Virus record (IMG/VR): IMGVR_UViG_3300007735_000725
Span: 1 to 40,821 of that record
Direction: 5' to 3' (one strand)
Length of the DNA: 40,821 nucleotides
Source of the DNA: a virus
The notes beneath the pieces were generated by a model. That model saw only the letters and a list, made by a program, of their open reading frames with translations, ran no database searches and was not told where the DNA came from. Each line of letters begins with the position of its first letter. Position 1 is the first letter of the stretch. This document shows positions 7,642-16,900 of the stretch, piece by piece. Made by a program: the position numbers and the translations under genes.

Positions 7642-7760
7642 TTCTTTTTCCCTTTACGAGTTACGATTAACTTACCTTTTTTTTCAGTTATTTTCATACC
7701 TGCAGATTCAGTCTGTTTCTTAAGTTGTCTATACTTCTGAGCAACTGTTAATTTTTTCAT
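7638..7760 (-). CDS. Tiny Lys-rich protein
   Basis: 40 residues, MKKLTVAQKYRQLKKQ then a two-strand tail KITEKKGKLIVTRKGKKK. An AAAGGAAAG ribosome-binding site lies upstream of the ATG at 7760, inside the 3' end of the previous gene. Reading-frame preservation within a tightly packed cluster, and overlap with both neighbours, support it as real. I see no recognisable domain. Confidence 0.55.
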   Translation of the reverse strand: MKKLTVAQKYRQLKKQTESAGMKITEKKGKLIVTRKGKKK

Positions 7761-8053
7761 TTCTTTCCTTTATTTCTAGCAGATATTGCTTTAGCCTTAC
7801 GCTTTGCATCAGCCTTAGAACTAGCACCCCATGCTTGTAACGATAGTAATAATCTTGTTGGCTCACCATTAGGTTTACGCTCAGGTCCTGGCATTCCGCC
7901 CATACGGGCTAAGAATGAGGCTCTACGAGGGTTATCCCCGCTCTTTACAGGTGCCTTGAGGGTTCCACCCTTATAGGATGCTCTGCCCTTGGCATTGAGT
8001 CCGCCTTTAGGATTTTTACCTTCTTTGCGTTGCCATGCTGCTGTCTTTGCCAT
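7757..8053 (-). CDS. DUF6321-like conserved phage protein
   Basis: 98 residues: AWQRKEGKNPKGGLNAKGRASY, then LKAPVKSGDNPRRASFLARMGGMPGPE, then PTRLLLSLQAWGASSKADAKRKAKAISARNKGKK. I recall this arrangement as the DUF6321 family, common in T4-like cyanophages and other aquatic phages; the label is from memory. The strongly basic C-terminus and Arg-rich middle suggest contact with packaged DNA or the capsid. An AAGGGGAG ribosome-binding site precedes the ATG. It is the best-conserved looking member of the small basic cluster. Confidence 0.7.
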   Translation of the reverse strand: MAKTAAWQRKEGKNPKGGLNAKGRASYKGGTLKAPVKSGDNPRRASFLARMGGMPGPERKPNGEPTRLLLSLQAWGASSKADAKRKAKAISARNKGKK

Positions 8054-8174
8054 ACTCCCCTTGCTTCCCTAGTACTTGTCTGACTATGCCATTCTTGCCA
8101 ATACGCACAACAAGTCCGTTTTTAATTTGTATTGGATTAAATCCATCATGTCGTTTGTATTGGCCAGATGACAT
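8016..8174 (-). CDS. Tiny basic protein overlapping the DUF6321-like gene
   Basis: 52 residues from the ATG at 8174, which shares bases with the stop codon of the preceding gene (TAATG). The sequence MSSGQYKRHDGFNPIQIKNG continues with LVVRIGKNGIVRQVLGKQ. Its last 13 codons overlap the following gene in another frame, which is unusual even in this dense cluster. The N-terminal 40 residues look like a genuine short beta protein. Confidence is moderate because of the overlap. Confidence 0.45.
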   Translation of the reverse strand: MSSGQYKRHDGFNPIQIKNGLVVRIGKNGIVRQVLGKQGEYGKDSSMATQRR

Positions 8175-8347
8175 TACTTTTTCTTTCCCTTAACTTTTAA
8201 TAAGTTAGGATTCTTTTTCTTAGCAGACTTACTTGCTTTCCTCGCACCCGCAGCCAAGATAGCGCCAGCACCTGCCAAAGAGATTCCTTGCTTTTTCGCA
8301 ATCTGTTTCTGGGCTGCTTTGAAGCCCATTCCCTTTTTGGCTTTCAT
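8174..8347 (-). CDS. Tiny basic protein with hydrophobic helix
   Basis: 57 residues. A basic N-terminus (MKAKKGMGFKAAQKQIAKKQG) is followed by a short Ala/Gly/Leu-rich hydrophobic stretch (ISLAGAGAILAAGA), then a Lys-rich tail (KASKSAKKKN...KGKKK). This is either an amphipathic DNA-binding helix or a short membrane-interacting peptide. Its start overlaps the stop of the preceding gene. Confidence 0.55.
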   Translation of the reverse strand: MKAKKGMGFKAAQKQIAKKQGISLAGAGAILAAGARKASKSAKKKNPNLLKVKGKKK

Positions 8348-8562
8348 TACTTCTTCTTTCCATAGCGCTTCTTCATTAACTTATCAAGTGCTGCTGTTTG
8401 GTCTGCTTTAGTCTTAGCCATACCTTTAGGAGATATTAACTTTTGGTATGCATCTAATGCTGCTTTACCTGTAAGTTCTTTGGTCTGACGTAGACCAGGT
8501 TTTTTCATACCAGGTCTTACCACTGAAGATTTTAGTGGTCTATTTTGTTTCTTAGTAGCCAT
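8347..8562 (-). CDS. Small basic protein
   Basis: 71 residues beginning MATKKQNRPLKSSVVRPGMKKPG with a C-terminal helix (AALDKLMKKRYGKKK). About a quarter of the residues are Lys or Arg. No domain recognised. It starts one base after the upstream stop and ends in the start codon of the next gene. Confidence 0.6.
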   Translation of the reverse strand: MATKKQNRPLKSSVVRPGMKKPGLRQTKELTGKAALDAYQKLISPKGMAKTKADQTAALDKLMKKRYGKKK

Positions 8563-8563
8563 G

Positions 8564-8728
8564 TTACTTCTTCTTGCCCATTTTTTTCATGGTTGTTTTC
8601 TTCATACCTTTACGCATCTCCATCATCTTTTCAGATTTGGATTCCATCTTCTCGCCTTTAGCATAAGCCTTGGCTGCAGCCTTTCCTTTGGCTGTGTATG
8701 GGAATTTTTTCTTTCCTACTTTTGGCAT
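8564..8728 (-). CDS. Tiny Lys/Met-rich protein
   Basis: 54 residues: MPKVGKKKFPYTAKGKAAAKAYAK, then a Met/Lys-rich helix (MMEMRKGMKKTTMKKMGKKK). The PKVGKKKFPYTAKG start is a pattern I have seen in many small phage proteins from marine and freshwater metagenomes. The ATG at 8728 overlaps the stop of the upstream gene. Probable nucleic-acid contact through its charge; nothing more can be said. Confidence 0.6.
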   Translation of the reverse strand: MPKVGKKKFPYTAKGKAAAKAYAKGEKMESKSEKMMEMRKGMKKTTMKKMGKKK

Positions 8729-9039
8729 TACATTCCTACCTCTCGCATTGTGTTTGCTACCCGTTGGTCTATTTTTTGTGCCGCTGGCATAGTGTTTGCA
8801 TCATATGGTTTGTTTAACTTTTCAGAGGCTTCCCGTGCTGCATTGATTTGCCGCCAAGTTGTCCCTCCTGGTTGGATACCTTCTGCTCTTGCAGCACGAT
8901 AGGCAGCCAATTCTCCGTCCCATTTTTTCTGGGCTATCTGTTTTCTAGCATCCCCTGGGGCTAACTCAAGGGTACTAATCTTGCAACCAAAGCATCCTTC
9001 TACAAACTCTGGATGGGTTCTTTCTTGATGTAAACTCAT
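8728..9039 (-). CDS. Conserved actinophage-type protein with CxxC
   Basis: 103 residues. MSLHQERTHPEFVEGCFGCKISTLEL at the N-terminus contains a CFGC pair and an upstream His, a possible zinc site. The rest is a helical, charged segment (KKWDGELAAYRAARAEGIQPGGTTWRQINAA). Near-identical N-termini are familiar from hypothetical proteins of actinobacteriophages, supporting the host assignment, but no function is known to me. It overlaps the preceding gene by four bases (ATGA) and is probably coupled to it. Confidence 0.65.
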   Translation of the reverse strand: MSLHQERTHPEFVEGCFGCKISTLELAPGDARKQIAQKKWDGELAAYRAARAEGIQPGGTTWRQINAAREASEKLNKPYDANTMPAAQKIDQRVANTMREVGM

Positions 9040-9305
9040 ATCGCTGTAAAGTTGGCTGAAGTAACTCCAACATTCCCAGCAATTAATGCTGACCTAGTTG
9101 CATCATCAACCGTATGGGTATAACCACCACGATAAAATTCATCATACTCTGCCATGTCTGAATCAACTGGATATCTTACTTGTCTATAAGTAGCACCAGA
9201 TTTGGCAATACTGATACCTCTATTTAGTTTATAAAAGTAGAACAGTCTGTGATTACCTGCTGGTCCCTCTTCTACATTTGGTGTCTTAAATAGATAGTTT
9301 GTCAT
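9036..9305 (-). CDS. Small virion-associated protein after capsid gene
   Basis: I chose the ATG at 9305 (MTNYLFKTPNVEEGP), giving 89 residues, because AAGGAG lies seven bases upstream; the frame is open further back but without a good site. The sequence is aromatic (RLFYFYKLNRGISI, YDEFYRGGYTH) and beta-rich, with no catalytic motif. Position directly after the major capsid protein suggests a head completion, decoration or stopper protein, but it is not recognisable by sequence. Confidence 0.6.
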   Translation of the reverse strand: MTNYLFKTPNVEEGPAGNHRLFYFYKLNRGISIAKSGATYRQVRYPVDSDMAEYDEFYRGGYTHTVDDATRSALIAGNVGVTSANFTAI

Positions 9306-9331
9306 TGTTCTCCTTAATGAACTTACTGTTA

Positions 9332-9365
9332 GGCACTGCAACGTATTCGCCGTATAAACAGTGCC
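9332..9365 (-). promoter_or_regulatory. Intergenic hairpin downstream of capsid gene
   Basis: GGCACTG at 9332-9338 and CAGTGCC at 9359-9365 form a perfect 7-bp stem with a 20-base loop, in the only sizeable gap after the capsid gene. There is no T-run on the minus-strand side, so it is more likely an mRNA-stabilising, processing or attenuation element than a full terminator. Such an element would let the capsid gene be expressed above its downstream neighbours. Confidence 0.5.
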
Positions 9366-9379
9366 CAACCGTCAATCAA

Positions 9380-10348
9380 CTAAGCAGCGATTGAAGAACC
9401 TGATTCGATTCTGTATAAAGACTCTTCGCGGTAGCGCTTGAAACCTAATACGCCATACCAGCCCATTGGGCGATGACGCATCAAGCGGTCAACTACTGGT
9501 CCGATAACTGTATGTGGCTCTTCTGCCACAGCCTCAGCAAGTGCTTGCTGTCCGCAAATAATTGTGCGGTATACGCTGTTAGCAGCAGTTCCACCAGAAC
9601 CGTCTGCAGCCTTGTACATACGTGGAGTTTCTACGAAAAATGCTCCGCCGTATACACCGATTTCTCCTGCCCAAACGCGGTCCTGTGAAGCACCATATTG
9701 GTTTGGTACTAACCAGTTACCTGTGTCAGTAGCAAGGCGGAAATCGTGAGATACCTCTGGGTGGATACCAGCCCAGAAAGATGAACCCTTACGAGGGGCA
9801 GCATTGTTAGCACGTAGTTTAGCAACTGCCTTTAGAACGTTAGCAGAACTTAGAGTTGCTGCTGCAGTAATTGTTGCAGTTGAAGTTGCTGTTGAACCTG
9901 AATAGATTACGTTTGAACCGCCACGCAATTCTGTCATTGCGATAGAGTCAATAGAATCTGCTAGGTTGTAGGCAATAATGTTAGCAATTGCAGGGTCTAC
10001 ATCTGCAAGAGAGAATAACTCTAATGCACGTGTTACCAACACTGAGTTACCGTACTCTGCAAGAGTAATGGTTACTGATGTTGGTGTAGACAACGCTACT
10101 GAATCGACATCATCTGTCTCAGTCAGTGCGGTTGTTGCTCTTGCTAGGTCAACATAGCGTTGTAGAACAACTGTTGAACCTGGGATTGCTTGTCTTGCTG
10201 GACGCTTATCTGCTACTGAACGAATTAGTGGTTCAGAACGGAGAGCGAATTCAAGAAGACGGTCATACGCCTTTTGAACTAAGCCAGCAGAGCCAGCGGT
10301 ACCTCCAAGAGTGGAAGAACCTGTGCTTGTATAATTTACTGTAGGCAT
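9380..10348 (-). CDS. Major capsid protein, N4-gp56 type (HK97 fold)
   Basis: 322 residues. The order of features fits the N4-gp56 family of capsid proteins: a Gly/Ser-rich start, AYDRLLEFALRSEPLIRSVADKRPARQ (about 27-53), PGSTVVLQRYVDLARATTALTE, then VTITLAEYGNSVLVTRALELFSLADVDP and the NLADSIDSIAMTEL helix. These proteins form HK97-fold capsids. The assignment is from motif layout and from its place just after a scaffold-like gene. A strong GGAGGTGA ribosome-binding site precedes the ATG, consistent with very high expression. No long N-terminal delta domain is visible, which fits the separate scaffold. Confidence 0.85.
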   Translation of the reverse strand: MPTVNYTSTGSSTLGGTAGSAGLVQKAYDRLLEFALRSEPLIRSVADKRPARQAIPGSTVVLQRYVDLARATTALTETDDVDSVALSTPTSVTITLAEYGNSVLVTRALELFSLADVDPAIANIIAYNLADSIDSIAMTELRGGSNVIYSGSTATSTATITAAATLSSANVLKAVAKLRANNAAPRKGSSFWAGIHPEVSHDFRLATDTGNWLVPNQYGASQDRVWAGEIGVYGGAFFVETPRMYKAADGSGGTAANSVYRTIICGQQALAEAVAEEPHTVIGPVVDRLMRHRPMGWYGVLGFKRYREESLYRIESGSSIAA

Positions 10349-10383
10349 TTCGTCACCTCCAAGTGACTATGAACGGAATTAAA

Positions 10384-10851
10384 TTATTGTGACCGCAGTA
10401 ATGCAATGAGTTCTTCACTAGATTGAGCATTGTCAATTCTTGTGTTGAAGTCTTGCTCACGGTCTGGTGTAACCGCACCTTGAGTTAATACATCCTGTTG
10501 GCGTAGTGCCGCAAGGGATGTATTATCTGCATTAGACTGAGTAGGAACATTTATTCCAAACAAATCTGCGTTATCATCGAGCCAGTTAGAAACTGTCTCC
10601 TCGTTAACATCATCTAAGTCTTTTAGTACTAGTCTTGCTGCTTTAAGGTTTACACCTTTTTTCTCTAGGACTTCCTTGACGACTCTCTCACGCTGCACCT
10701 TGGATAAACCCTCAAGTTGCTCAGTAAGTTCCTTGATACGCTTTTCATCTGCACGTTTGGCTTTTCTTAGTTTCTTAACTAAGTCATCACCTTGCAGAGG
10801 TGTATCGTTATCTTGGTCTTCGTCTTCGTCTTCCCAGTAATTGTTGCTCAT
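10384..10851 (-). CDS. Scaffolding-like protein
   Basis: I take the ATG at 10851 (MSNNYWEDEDEDQD), preceded by AAAGGGTGG, giving 155 residues. The protein is acidic at the N-terminus, has a strongly charged coiled-coil region at about 25-65 (LVKKLRKAKRADEKRIKELTEQLEGL), a VVKEVLEKKGVNLKAARLVLKDL segment, and a disordered tail. This build and the location immediately before the major capsid gene are typical of phage scaffold proteins that direct procapsid assembly and leave or are cleaved later. The HslV-like protease encoded upstream is the likely cleaving enzyme. Confidence 0.75.
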   Translation of the reverse strand: MSNNYWEDEDEDQDNDTPLQGDDLVKKLRKAKRADEKRIKELTEQLEGLSKVQRERVVKEVLEKKGVNLKAARLVLKDLDDVNEETVSNWLDDNADLFGINVPTQSNADNTSLAALRQQDVLTQGAVTPDREQDFNTRIDNAQSSEELIALLRSQ

Positions 10852-10937
10852 AGCAACCACCCTTTCTATTCGTTGTAGTTCGTAGACCACAGTTCAGTTC
10901 GGGGAAACTGGCTGGCTTCTACTCCCAGTCTTATACA

Positions 10938-10965
10938 CCTCACGGGGCTGGTATATCCGTGTAGG
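10938..10965 (-). promoter_or_regulatory. Leader hairpin before scaffold-capsid genes
   Basis: CCTCACGG (10938-10945) can pair with CCGTGTAGG (10957-10965), leaving one bulged base. It lies in a 123-base gap before the scaffold gene, the largest gap in the head block. On the minus strand TGTATAAG (10937-10930) resembles an extended -10 box, but I see no good -35. This may be a start site or RNA element boosting scaffold and capsid synthesis. Confidence 0.35.
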
Positions 10966-10974
10966 GAATCTATT

Positions 10975-12237
10975 TTAGAACTGTCCTCCAGAGGATGTTC
11001 TACGTAAGTATTGTGTTGATAAAGCACCAGAACTTAATGCAGTTCCAGATGAGCCTTGAAAGGCCGCTTCCTCACGGGAAACAAGTTGTTGCTTCTTACG
11101 TTTAGCAGATGCTAGACCTTTAAAGGTTGCTTGCTCTGCTTCAGTCTGTCCGTATGTAATTCCTTCTTGAGAATATATCTGGCTTAGTTTATCAGCAGTA
11201 GGTAATTCCTCTGCGATAGTTCTATAACCTACTTGTGCCTGTTCTCTACTAATACCATATCTAGCCAAATCTTCAGCACTTGTAGCAGTTGCTGCCAATC
11301 CTTGACCAATTGCTGCGCCACCAATTTCAGCAGATACAGCCTTCTCTTTAAGATTTACTAAAGCCTTCTTAGGGTCTAAGAAATACTGAACAAGGTCTGC
11401 TTCACCAATACCATAGAATTGTTGGAAAGCACTCTTAGTGGCTGGGTCAGCCATCTTAACTCTATCTACCGCAGTAGATACTCTTTCGGTAAATTCAAGA
11501 GAAGATATATCAGCACCAATAACATCGGCTATTGCTGATTGTTTAACGCTTTTTTCTACACCAAAATAATTTTCAAGACCATATGATTTAAGGGTTCTTG
11601 TGTAATCATCTTCTAGTGCTAGATACTCAGCCTCACTTAATACATTTAATCCAGAGGAACGTCTTAACTCATTGCCCCTGAATCTAGTAATATAAGCCTT
11701 GTTGTATCTTGGGTCAGTCTTTAAAGCAAGAGTTGCCTCTTCTGCTTCATAACCTTCCTTCATTAAAGTCTCTATTGTAGTGGCTAACTCACTTAAACCA
11801 TACTGAGTAAATACATCTTTAAGAAGAGCAAAAGCATTTCGTTTTGCTTTTTCATCCTGCATCTTAGCATAGGCAAGACTTGGGTCTTCTTTGTAATCAT
11901 TTGCTGTTGTTGTATCTTCTACAATATCTTCAACTGTAGTACCACCAGTTAAAGTTTTACCAAGTTCTTTTAATTTATCTAAATCATTTTTTATACCTGC
12001 AAGTGCTTTATCAATAGCGGCTTGGTTAGATGTACCGCCTGTTTTAATAGGAGTTTTTGTAGGAGTCTTTGCTGCTGTTGTAGGGATACCACTATAACCA
12101 CCACTTTCACCTTTTCGTGTTACAGGTGCAGGTTTGGCAATAACGGCAGGAATCTTAGGAGCGGCTGGTTTAGCAATAACAGCAGGAGCCTTAGTGGCTG
12201 TTGATTTAGGTGTGACTACTGGTTTAGGAGATGCCAT
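10975..12237 (-). CDS. Virion protein with Lys/Pro/Ala N-terminus, unknown
   Basis: 420 residues. The first ~90 are low-complexity (repeats of PAVIAKPA / KIPAVIAKPAP and TPTKTPIKTGG), probably disordered. Residues ~120-330 are helical with charged surface (YGLSELATTIETLMKEGYEAEEATLALKTDPRYN, YLALEDDYTRTLKSYGLENYFG). The end is Ser/Gly-rich (RRTSSGGQF). The ordered part starts one base after the 557-residue gene stops. I think it is an internal virion protein acting with its two larger neighbours, but no family is recognised and a head-assembly factor is an alternative. Confidence 0.55.
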   Translation of the reverse strand: MASPKPVVTPKSTATKAPAVIAKPAAPKIPAVIAKPAPVTRKGESGGYSGIPTTAAKTPTKTPIKTGGTSNQAAIDKALAGIKNDLDKLKELGKTLTGGTTVEDIVEDTTTANDYKEDPSLAYAKMQDEKAKRNAFALLKDVFTQYGLSELATTIETLMKEGYEAEEATLALKTDPRYNKAYITRFRGNELRRSSGLNVLSEAEYLALEDDYTRTLKSYGLENYFGVEKSVKQSAIADVIGADISSLEFTERVSTAVDRVKMADPATKSAFQQFYGIGEADLVQYFLDPKKALVNLKEKAVSAEIGGAAIGQGLAATATSAEDLARYGISREQAQVGYRTIAEELPTADKLSQIYSQEGITYGQTEAEQATFKGLASAKRKKQQLVSREEAAFQGSSGTALSSGALSTQYLRRTSSGGQF

Positions 12238-13910
12238 TATGCTATCAATCCAAAGTTACGCAGAATACTATTAGCGTATCCAGCAGCAGTCTCTAAAGCA
12301 TTTGAAGTATCACCCCAACGTGGGTCTTTCTTAAGAGCACGTTCAAATTCAGTCAAGTTCATTGCTCCTTTGTTTCCATTGTTCTTAAGTGCCATTTGAA
12401 TTGTTGGATTCATGGTATCAATTTGTGATTCAGGTATCTCTAATACTTGTCGCATTGTATATTTATAATTAGCAGACAAGTCATCTAGGTCAACACTCTC
12501 AGATAGAACATCTGATAAGTTAGAATAAGTAGCCTTAGATACTGCAAGTAATTTTGCCTGGATTGCCTTAGTATCTCTTTCATTATTTTTTAATGAACTC
12601 GATACATACTTTAAAGCATCTTTACTAGATAGGGCTACTCCATACTTCTTAGCATAATCTAATACATTATTAACGTCTTGAGCAGCCTTGCTACCACCCT
12701 TTAATATTACATCAATGTCAGAACCATCAAGTGCTTTACCAGCAACTTTGCGCTGTAGTTGTAATATATCTTCAGCATCTAATTGATACTCGCCAGTAAC
12801 TCTTTTTGAAGTACCACCAGAATCTGTTTCAGTTTGAGTAGTAACCTGAGCATTCTTCTTTTCTAATGCTCTTAATTGTTTGTAATATTTTTTCTGCTCT
12901 TCGTCTGAAGCACTTCTACCTACATACTCCATAAAGAATCTATTTAGGTCAGACTCTGCTTCATCTACTTTAGTTACATATTCATCATAGGATACTTGAG
13001 GTCCACCTATACCTGATTCTTTAAGGTCCTCTTGTATATAGTTAAAAAATGATTTTGGATTGATATTTTTATTTTGCTCTAAATCATTAATCATTACCTT
13101 AGTATGTTTTTGCAATGCAAAGGATAATGCTTTACCAAAACTAGTACTAGTAGTATCAAGTCTGTCGTAGTCAACTTGAGGTATTCTAAGACCAGCATTT
13201 CTTAGGTCATCAAATAAACCTTTTAGCCCACGAGGTGACTTGATAGCATCGTCTATAACTCTTTTTCTTACTCCATCAAAGTTAGATGTAGAAGGTGCGT
13301 AGTCATTGACAAGTTGGCCAGGCTTATCTTTCATAAACAATGGGACTCTAGTTTGAGGTCCTATGTAAATATACTGTGGAACCTGACTGTCACCCTCGGT
13401 ACCGCTGACCCAACTACCACCAGTTTCAGGGTCGGTTGTTACCGCTAAACCTTTGGCATTAACATCTTTAACAAACTCATTATCGCCAGAATATTGTACA
13501 TTACCAGAAGTACCACCAGTTGCAGTTATCTGTGCATTTTCTAATGCTTTAATTTCTGCTTCTAGTCTTGTGGCTTTATCTCTTTGAAGAGTATCTTGTG
13601 CAGTCTTTAATTCTTTTTTCTTATCTGCAATTTCTTTAGTTCTTTTTCCTTGTTTTTCAGCATCTGCTATAGCAGTTAACTTAGTATCAATTGAACTTAT
13701 TTCAGCAATACGTGCTTGAACCTGAGCATCTAATTTATTTAGTTCAGCCTTTGCTGCATTATATCTTGACACAGAACTTGGTCTATCATCATTATCGAAA
13801 ATAGCCATCTGTCTGCGTTGTAAGTCCATGCTTGCAGCATCACGAGAATTTAATGCTTTGAGACCTCTTTGCTTGTCTCTTAACTCACGTTGTTCTTTTG
13901 ATTCAGCCAT
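12237..13910 (-). CDS. Large coiled-coil virion protein, unknown
   Basis: 557 residues. The N-terminal ~135 residues are strongly charged and heptad-like (KDQ-rich start, then KLTAIADAEKQGKRTKEIADKKK), clearly coiled-coil. The rest is mostly helical with a beta insertion at ~150-200 (SGDNEFVKDVNAKGLAV, YIYIGPQTRVPLFM). No catalytic motif visible. It overlaps its neighbours' start and stop by one base on each side. With the 1707- and 420-residue proteins it forms a trio that, by size and composition, resembles the internal core or ejection proteins of podoviruses; this is inference from context. Confidence 0.55.
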   Translation of the reverse strand: MAESKEQRELRDKQRGLKALNSRDAASMDLQRRQMAIFDNDDRPSSVSRYNAAKAELNKLDAQVQARIAEISSIDTKLTAIADAEKQGKRTKEIADKKKELKTAQDTLQRDKATRLEAEIKALENAQITATGGTSGNVQYSGDNEFVKDVNAKGLAVTTDPETGGSWVSGTEGDSQVPQYIYIGPQTRVPLFMKDKPGQLVNDYAPSTSNFDGVRKRVIDDAIKSPRGLKGLFDDLRNAGLRIPQVDYDRLDTTSTSFGKALSFALQKHTKVMINDLEQNKNINPKSFFNYIQEDLKESGIGGPQVSYDEYVTKVDEAESDLNRFFMEYVGRSASDEEQKKYYKQLRALEKKNAQVTTQTETDSGGTSKRVTGEYQLDAEDILQLQRKVAGKALDGSDIDVILKGGSKAAQDVNNVLDYAKKYGVALSSKDALKYVSSSLKNNERDTKAIQAKLLAVSKATYSNLSDVLSESVDLDDLSANYKYTMRQVLEIPESQIDTMNPTIQMALKNNGNKGAMNLTEFERALKKDPRWGDTSNALETAAGYANSILRNFGLIA

Positions 13911-16900
13911 TAGTATCCTTTGTATGCTTTAGCGGTATATGTATCGCGGGAGTAGTAACCAAGAATTGATTTGAATATCGCTCTGCTTGCTTCTGTTAAG
14001 ACAGCATCTCCAGAACTTAAACTTGCAATCAAGTTTTCTAATTCATCTCTGAAACTTCTTTTAATATCAGCAAAGTTATCTGCCTCACGAAGTGAAGCAT
14101 CATTAGCCATAGATACGAACTGGCGGACTCTTGATGTAACCATTGCTAGTCTTTGACGTGTTCCTGTTGGCATACTCACAGATGAGTCTTTAATCATCTC
14201 TTCTAGGTTAGCCAACATATTTAACTCTGTTGCTACCTCATTACCACCAGCCACAAGGGCTGCTTCTAGTAATGGATTAGATGCTTTAAGTAATGAACGT
14301 CTTCTTGTTGCATCAGCAATCTTTGCTCTACGAGCACTAATGCTAGGTGTTGACTTTAAAAACTCTTTTTCTTCTTTAGCAATATCATAGTAAGCCTGCT
14401 TATCTTTAGCCACTAGAACATCTAGATAGTAGTTTTCTAAAGACTTATTTTCTAGCAATCCTGCTGCTTCTAGATAAGCATAGGTTGGAGCATCAAACTC
14501 TCCCGCATGTGGGGCTAGTATCCATGCTGACTCGCCATACTTTTTAATGTTACTTTCATTCTGTATAGCCCATGACTTAACAGCCTTAGTCTTTTGAATA
14601 ACTACGTTAGTCTGCTTCTCATTACGGGCAACGGTATAGATTAACTTACCTGGATTCTTGCCAACGAATGTAGCAACTGCCAACTCGTATGGGTCTTGAA
14701 CATCGCCCTTATACTTCTGAGTTACTGCATTTACTAAGTCATAAAACTCTGGACGTAATCCAGTTATACCCACTTCTTTTAGGTACTCTGGAACATTAAT
14801 ACTCTCCTGCATAGATGGTGCTATTGGAGAGAACAATCCAATAATAGAACGCATTACAACAACATTATGAGCAGATATTCTAACCTGCTTTAAGTAGTTA
14901 TACTTATCTGCTGCTGAAGCATTAGGGTCTAGATACCTAGCCATCTGTTCATCAGTACTAAAGGCTTGATTATAGGCAATAGCCTGCATTGCTGCAGTAG
15001 ATTCTTGTCTATCCTTCTCATCTTTAGGTACTATAGAATATAACTTCTGCAGTGAAGAAGGCACTAAAGCACGAATTACATTCATGCCATCGCCTATATC
15101 ACCTAGTGCATAGTTGTCTAATTCTTCAGATAATTCCTTTGTTGCTGGTACTTTACCTAGCAAAGACTTCATAGTAAGTACGCTTAATGCACCAATTGGT
15201 CCAGAAAGTGTAGGCATACCAGCGTCTGGGCTGAATGAAGGGTTAGCCAAGGTTAGTTTAAATGTAAACTCATTAAACTTTGGCTGTTTAAAACTCTCTT
15301 CGCCTGGTCCGAATACACGAACCGCTTTATCTACAACACCAAATATAACATTATCTGTTGGCATCATGATATATGGTTCGCCATTGTTATCTTTATACAC
15401 ACCACCAGCGGCATCTAAACCAAGATGCATCAATCGCATACGGTATAAAACTCTTGGTGCTATGTCTTTAAGACGGTAAACTCTGCGCCAGAAATCCTCA
15501 GTAGCACGGTAATAACGACCAGTATTACGAACTGATACAGCAAAATTAGTTCTAACATTTGGGTTATCAACAAACTTTAATACAGAATCTGCTGCCTCTT
15601 GAACAGATATCTCTGTTATAAGTTTTTGAGCGTGCTGTCTTGTATCTTCAAGAATCTCGCCCTTAACTTTTTCTCCAATAACCTTACCTTCGTCTTGAAG
15701 TTTGGCCAACCTATCAAGATAAAGTTTTCTAGCCATTTGCTTTTCTGTTTCAGCATACTTATTGCGAACATCTAAATATTTAATCATTACAACTGGCTGA
15801 CGTAGGATACCAGTTACCTGATTATCCATTAATTCCATCATGTTATTACCAAGTTTTTGATAGGCAGTTTCCATATCAGAAATACCTGGTCCCTCAAGGG
15901 TAGTAAACAATTTACCTTTAGGTTGGAATCCTTTAGTTAGTTCTTCAAACTCTTCAAAGGTTATTTTCTGTGCTGCCTTTTGAGCCTTATTAGATATTCT
16001 ATTTCCAGTATCTAATTCTTCTCTAACCAAGTCATCATATGTAGATTTTAACTTATTGAATAATCCTTCATTAAAGTTATCTGCACTACCATGGAAGGTT
16101 TGACGCATATCTAAAAGAATACGGTCTACTAATACCTCAGCAATTTCTATATCATCTAGTCCTTGTAGACGTAAAGCGCTAGTATGGGCTGTCATGCCCA
16201 AGAAACTCTTTAATGCTTCTGCATCTTTAACTGAGTGTGTAATATTTGCACTTAATGTAGGTATAATATCTTCATCAAATCTACCTAGTAAGTCTGTATT
16301 TTTTGATAGACCTACCTGTTGTAGTAAGTAAGTTTTAGCACCAACATAATCACGTTCAGTTCTTAAACCATTACTTGCCACAAATGCAGCAACTGGATTA
16401 AACTTAAGGTCTTCACCAATACCTTTGTTCTTTCTAGTATTACCATAGAAACGTTGAACAAAGTTCTCAAAGTGAACCAAAGATACACCACGGCCAGCAA
16501 GGGCTTGAATTGAATCTAACTTTTCTGTATCTATTCTTTTGCCAGTCTTGCCTTGAACTAAATCTGGGAAAAGACCTCTGGCTACATCTAAATTACTTAG
16601 GTTAACTATCTCTTCAGTTACCTCAGCAGACTGTCTTCCAACAAGGCTTGCACCTGCAGCAATAGACCTAGTACCTGCTGTTAGGTATTGTGAGTTTAAA
16701 GTTAATGCTTGAATTAATAACTGAACTTCATTATCATTTAGTTTACCTAATACACCCTTTTTGTTCATTGCTTCTGTAATGTATTCAGCCTGAGCAAGTT
16801 TACGCTCTAAAGATGTTAAAGAATCAGGTTCTTTTCCAATTGAATTAGCATAATCAGAAATTATTTTTAGTCTTGCGTCTTTGTCATACATATCTGCAGG

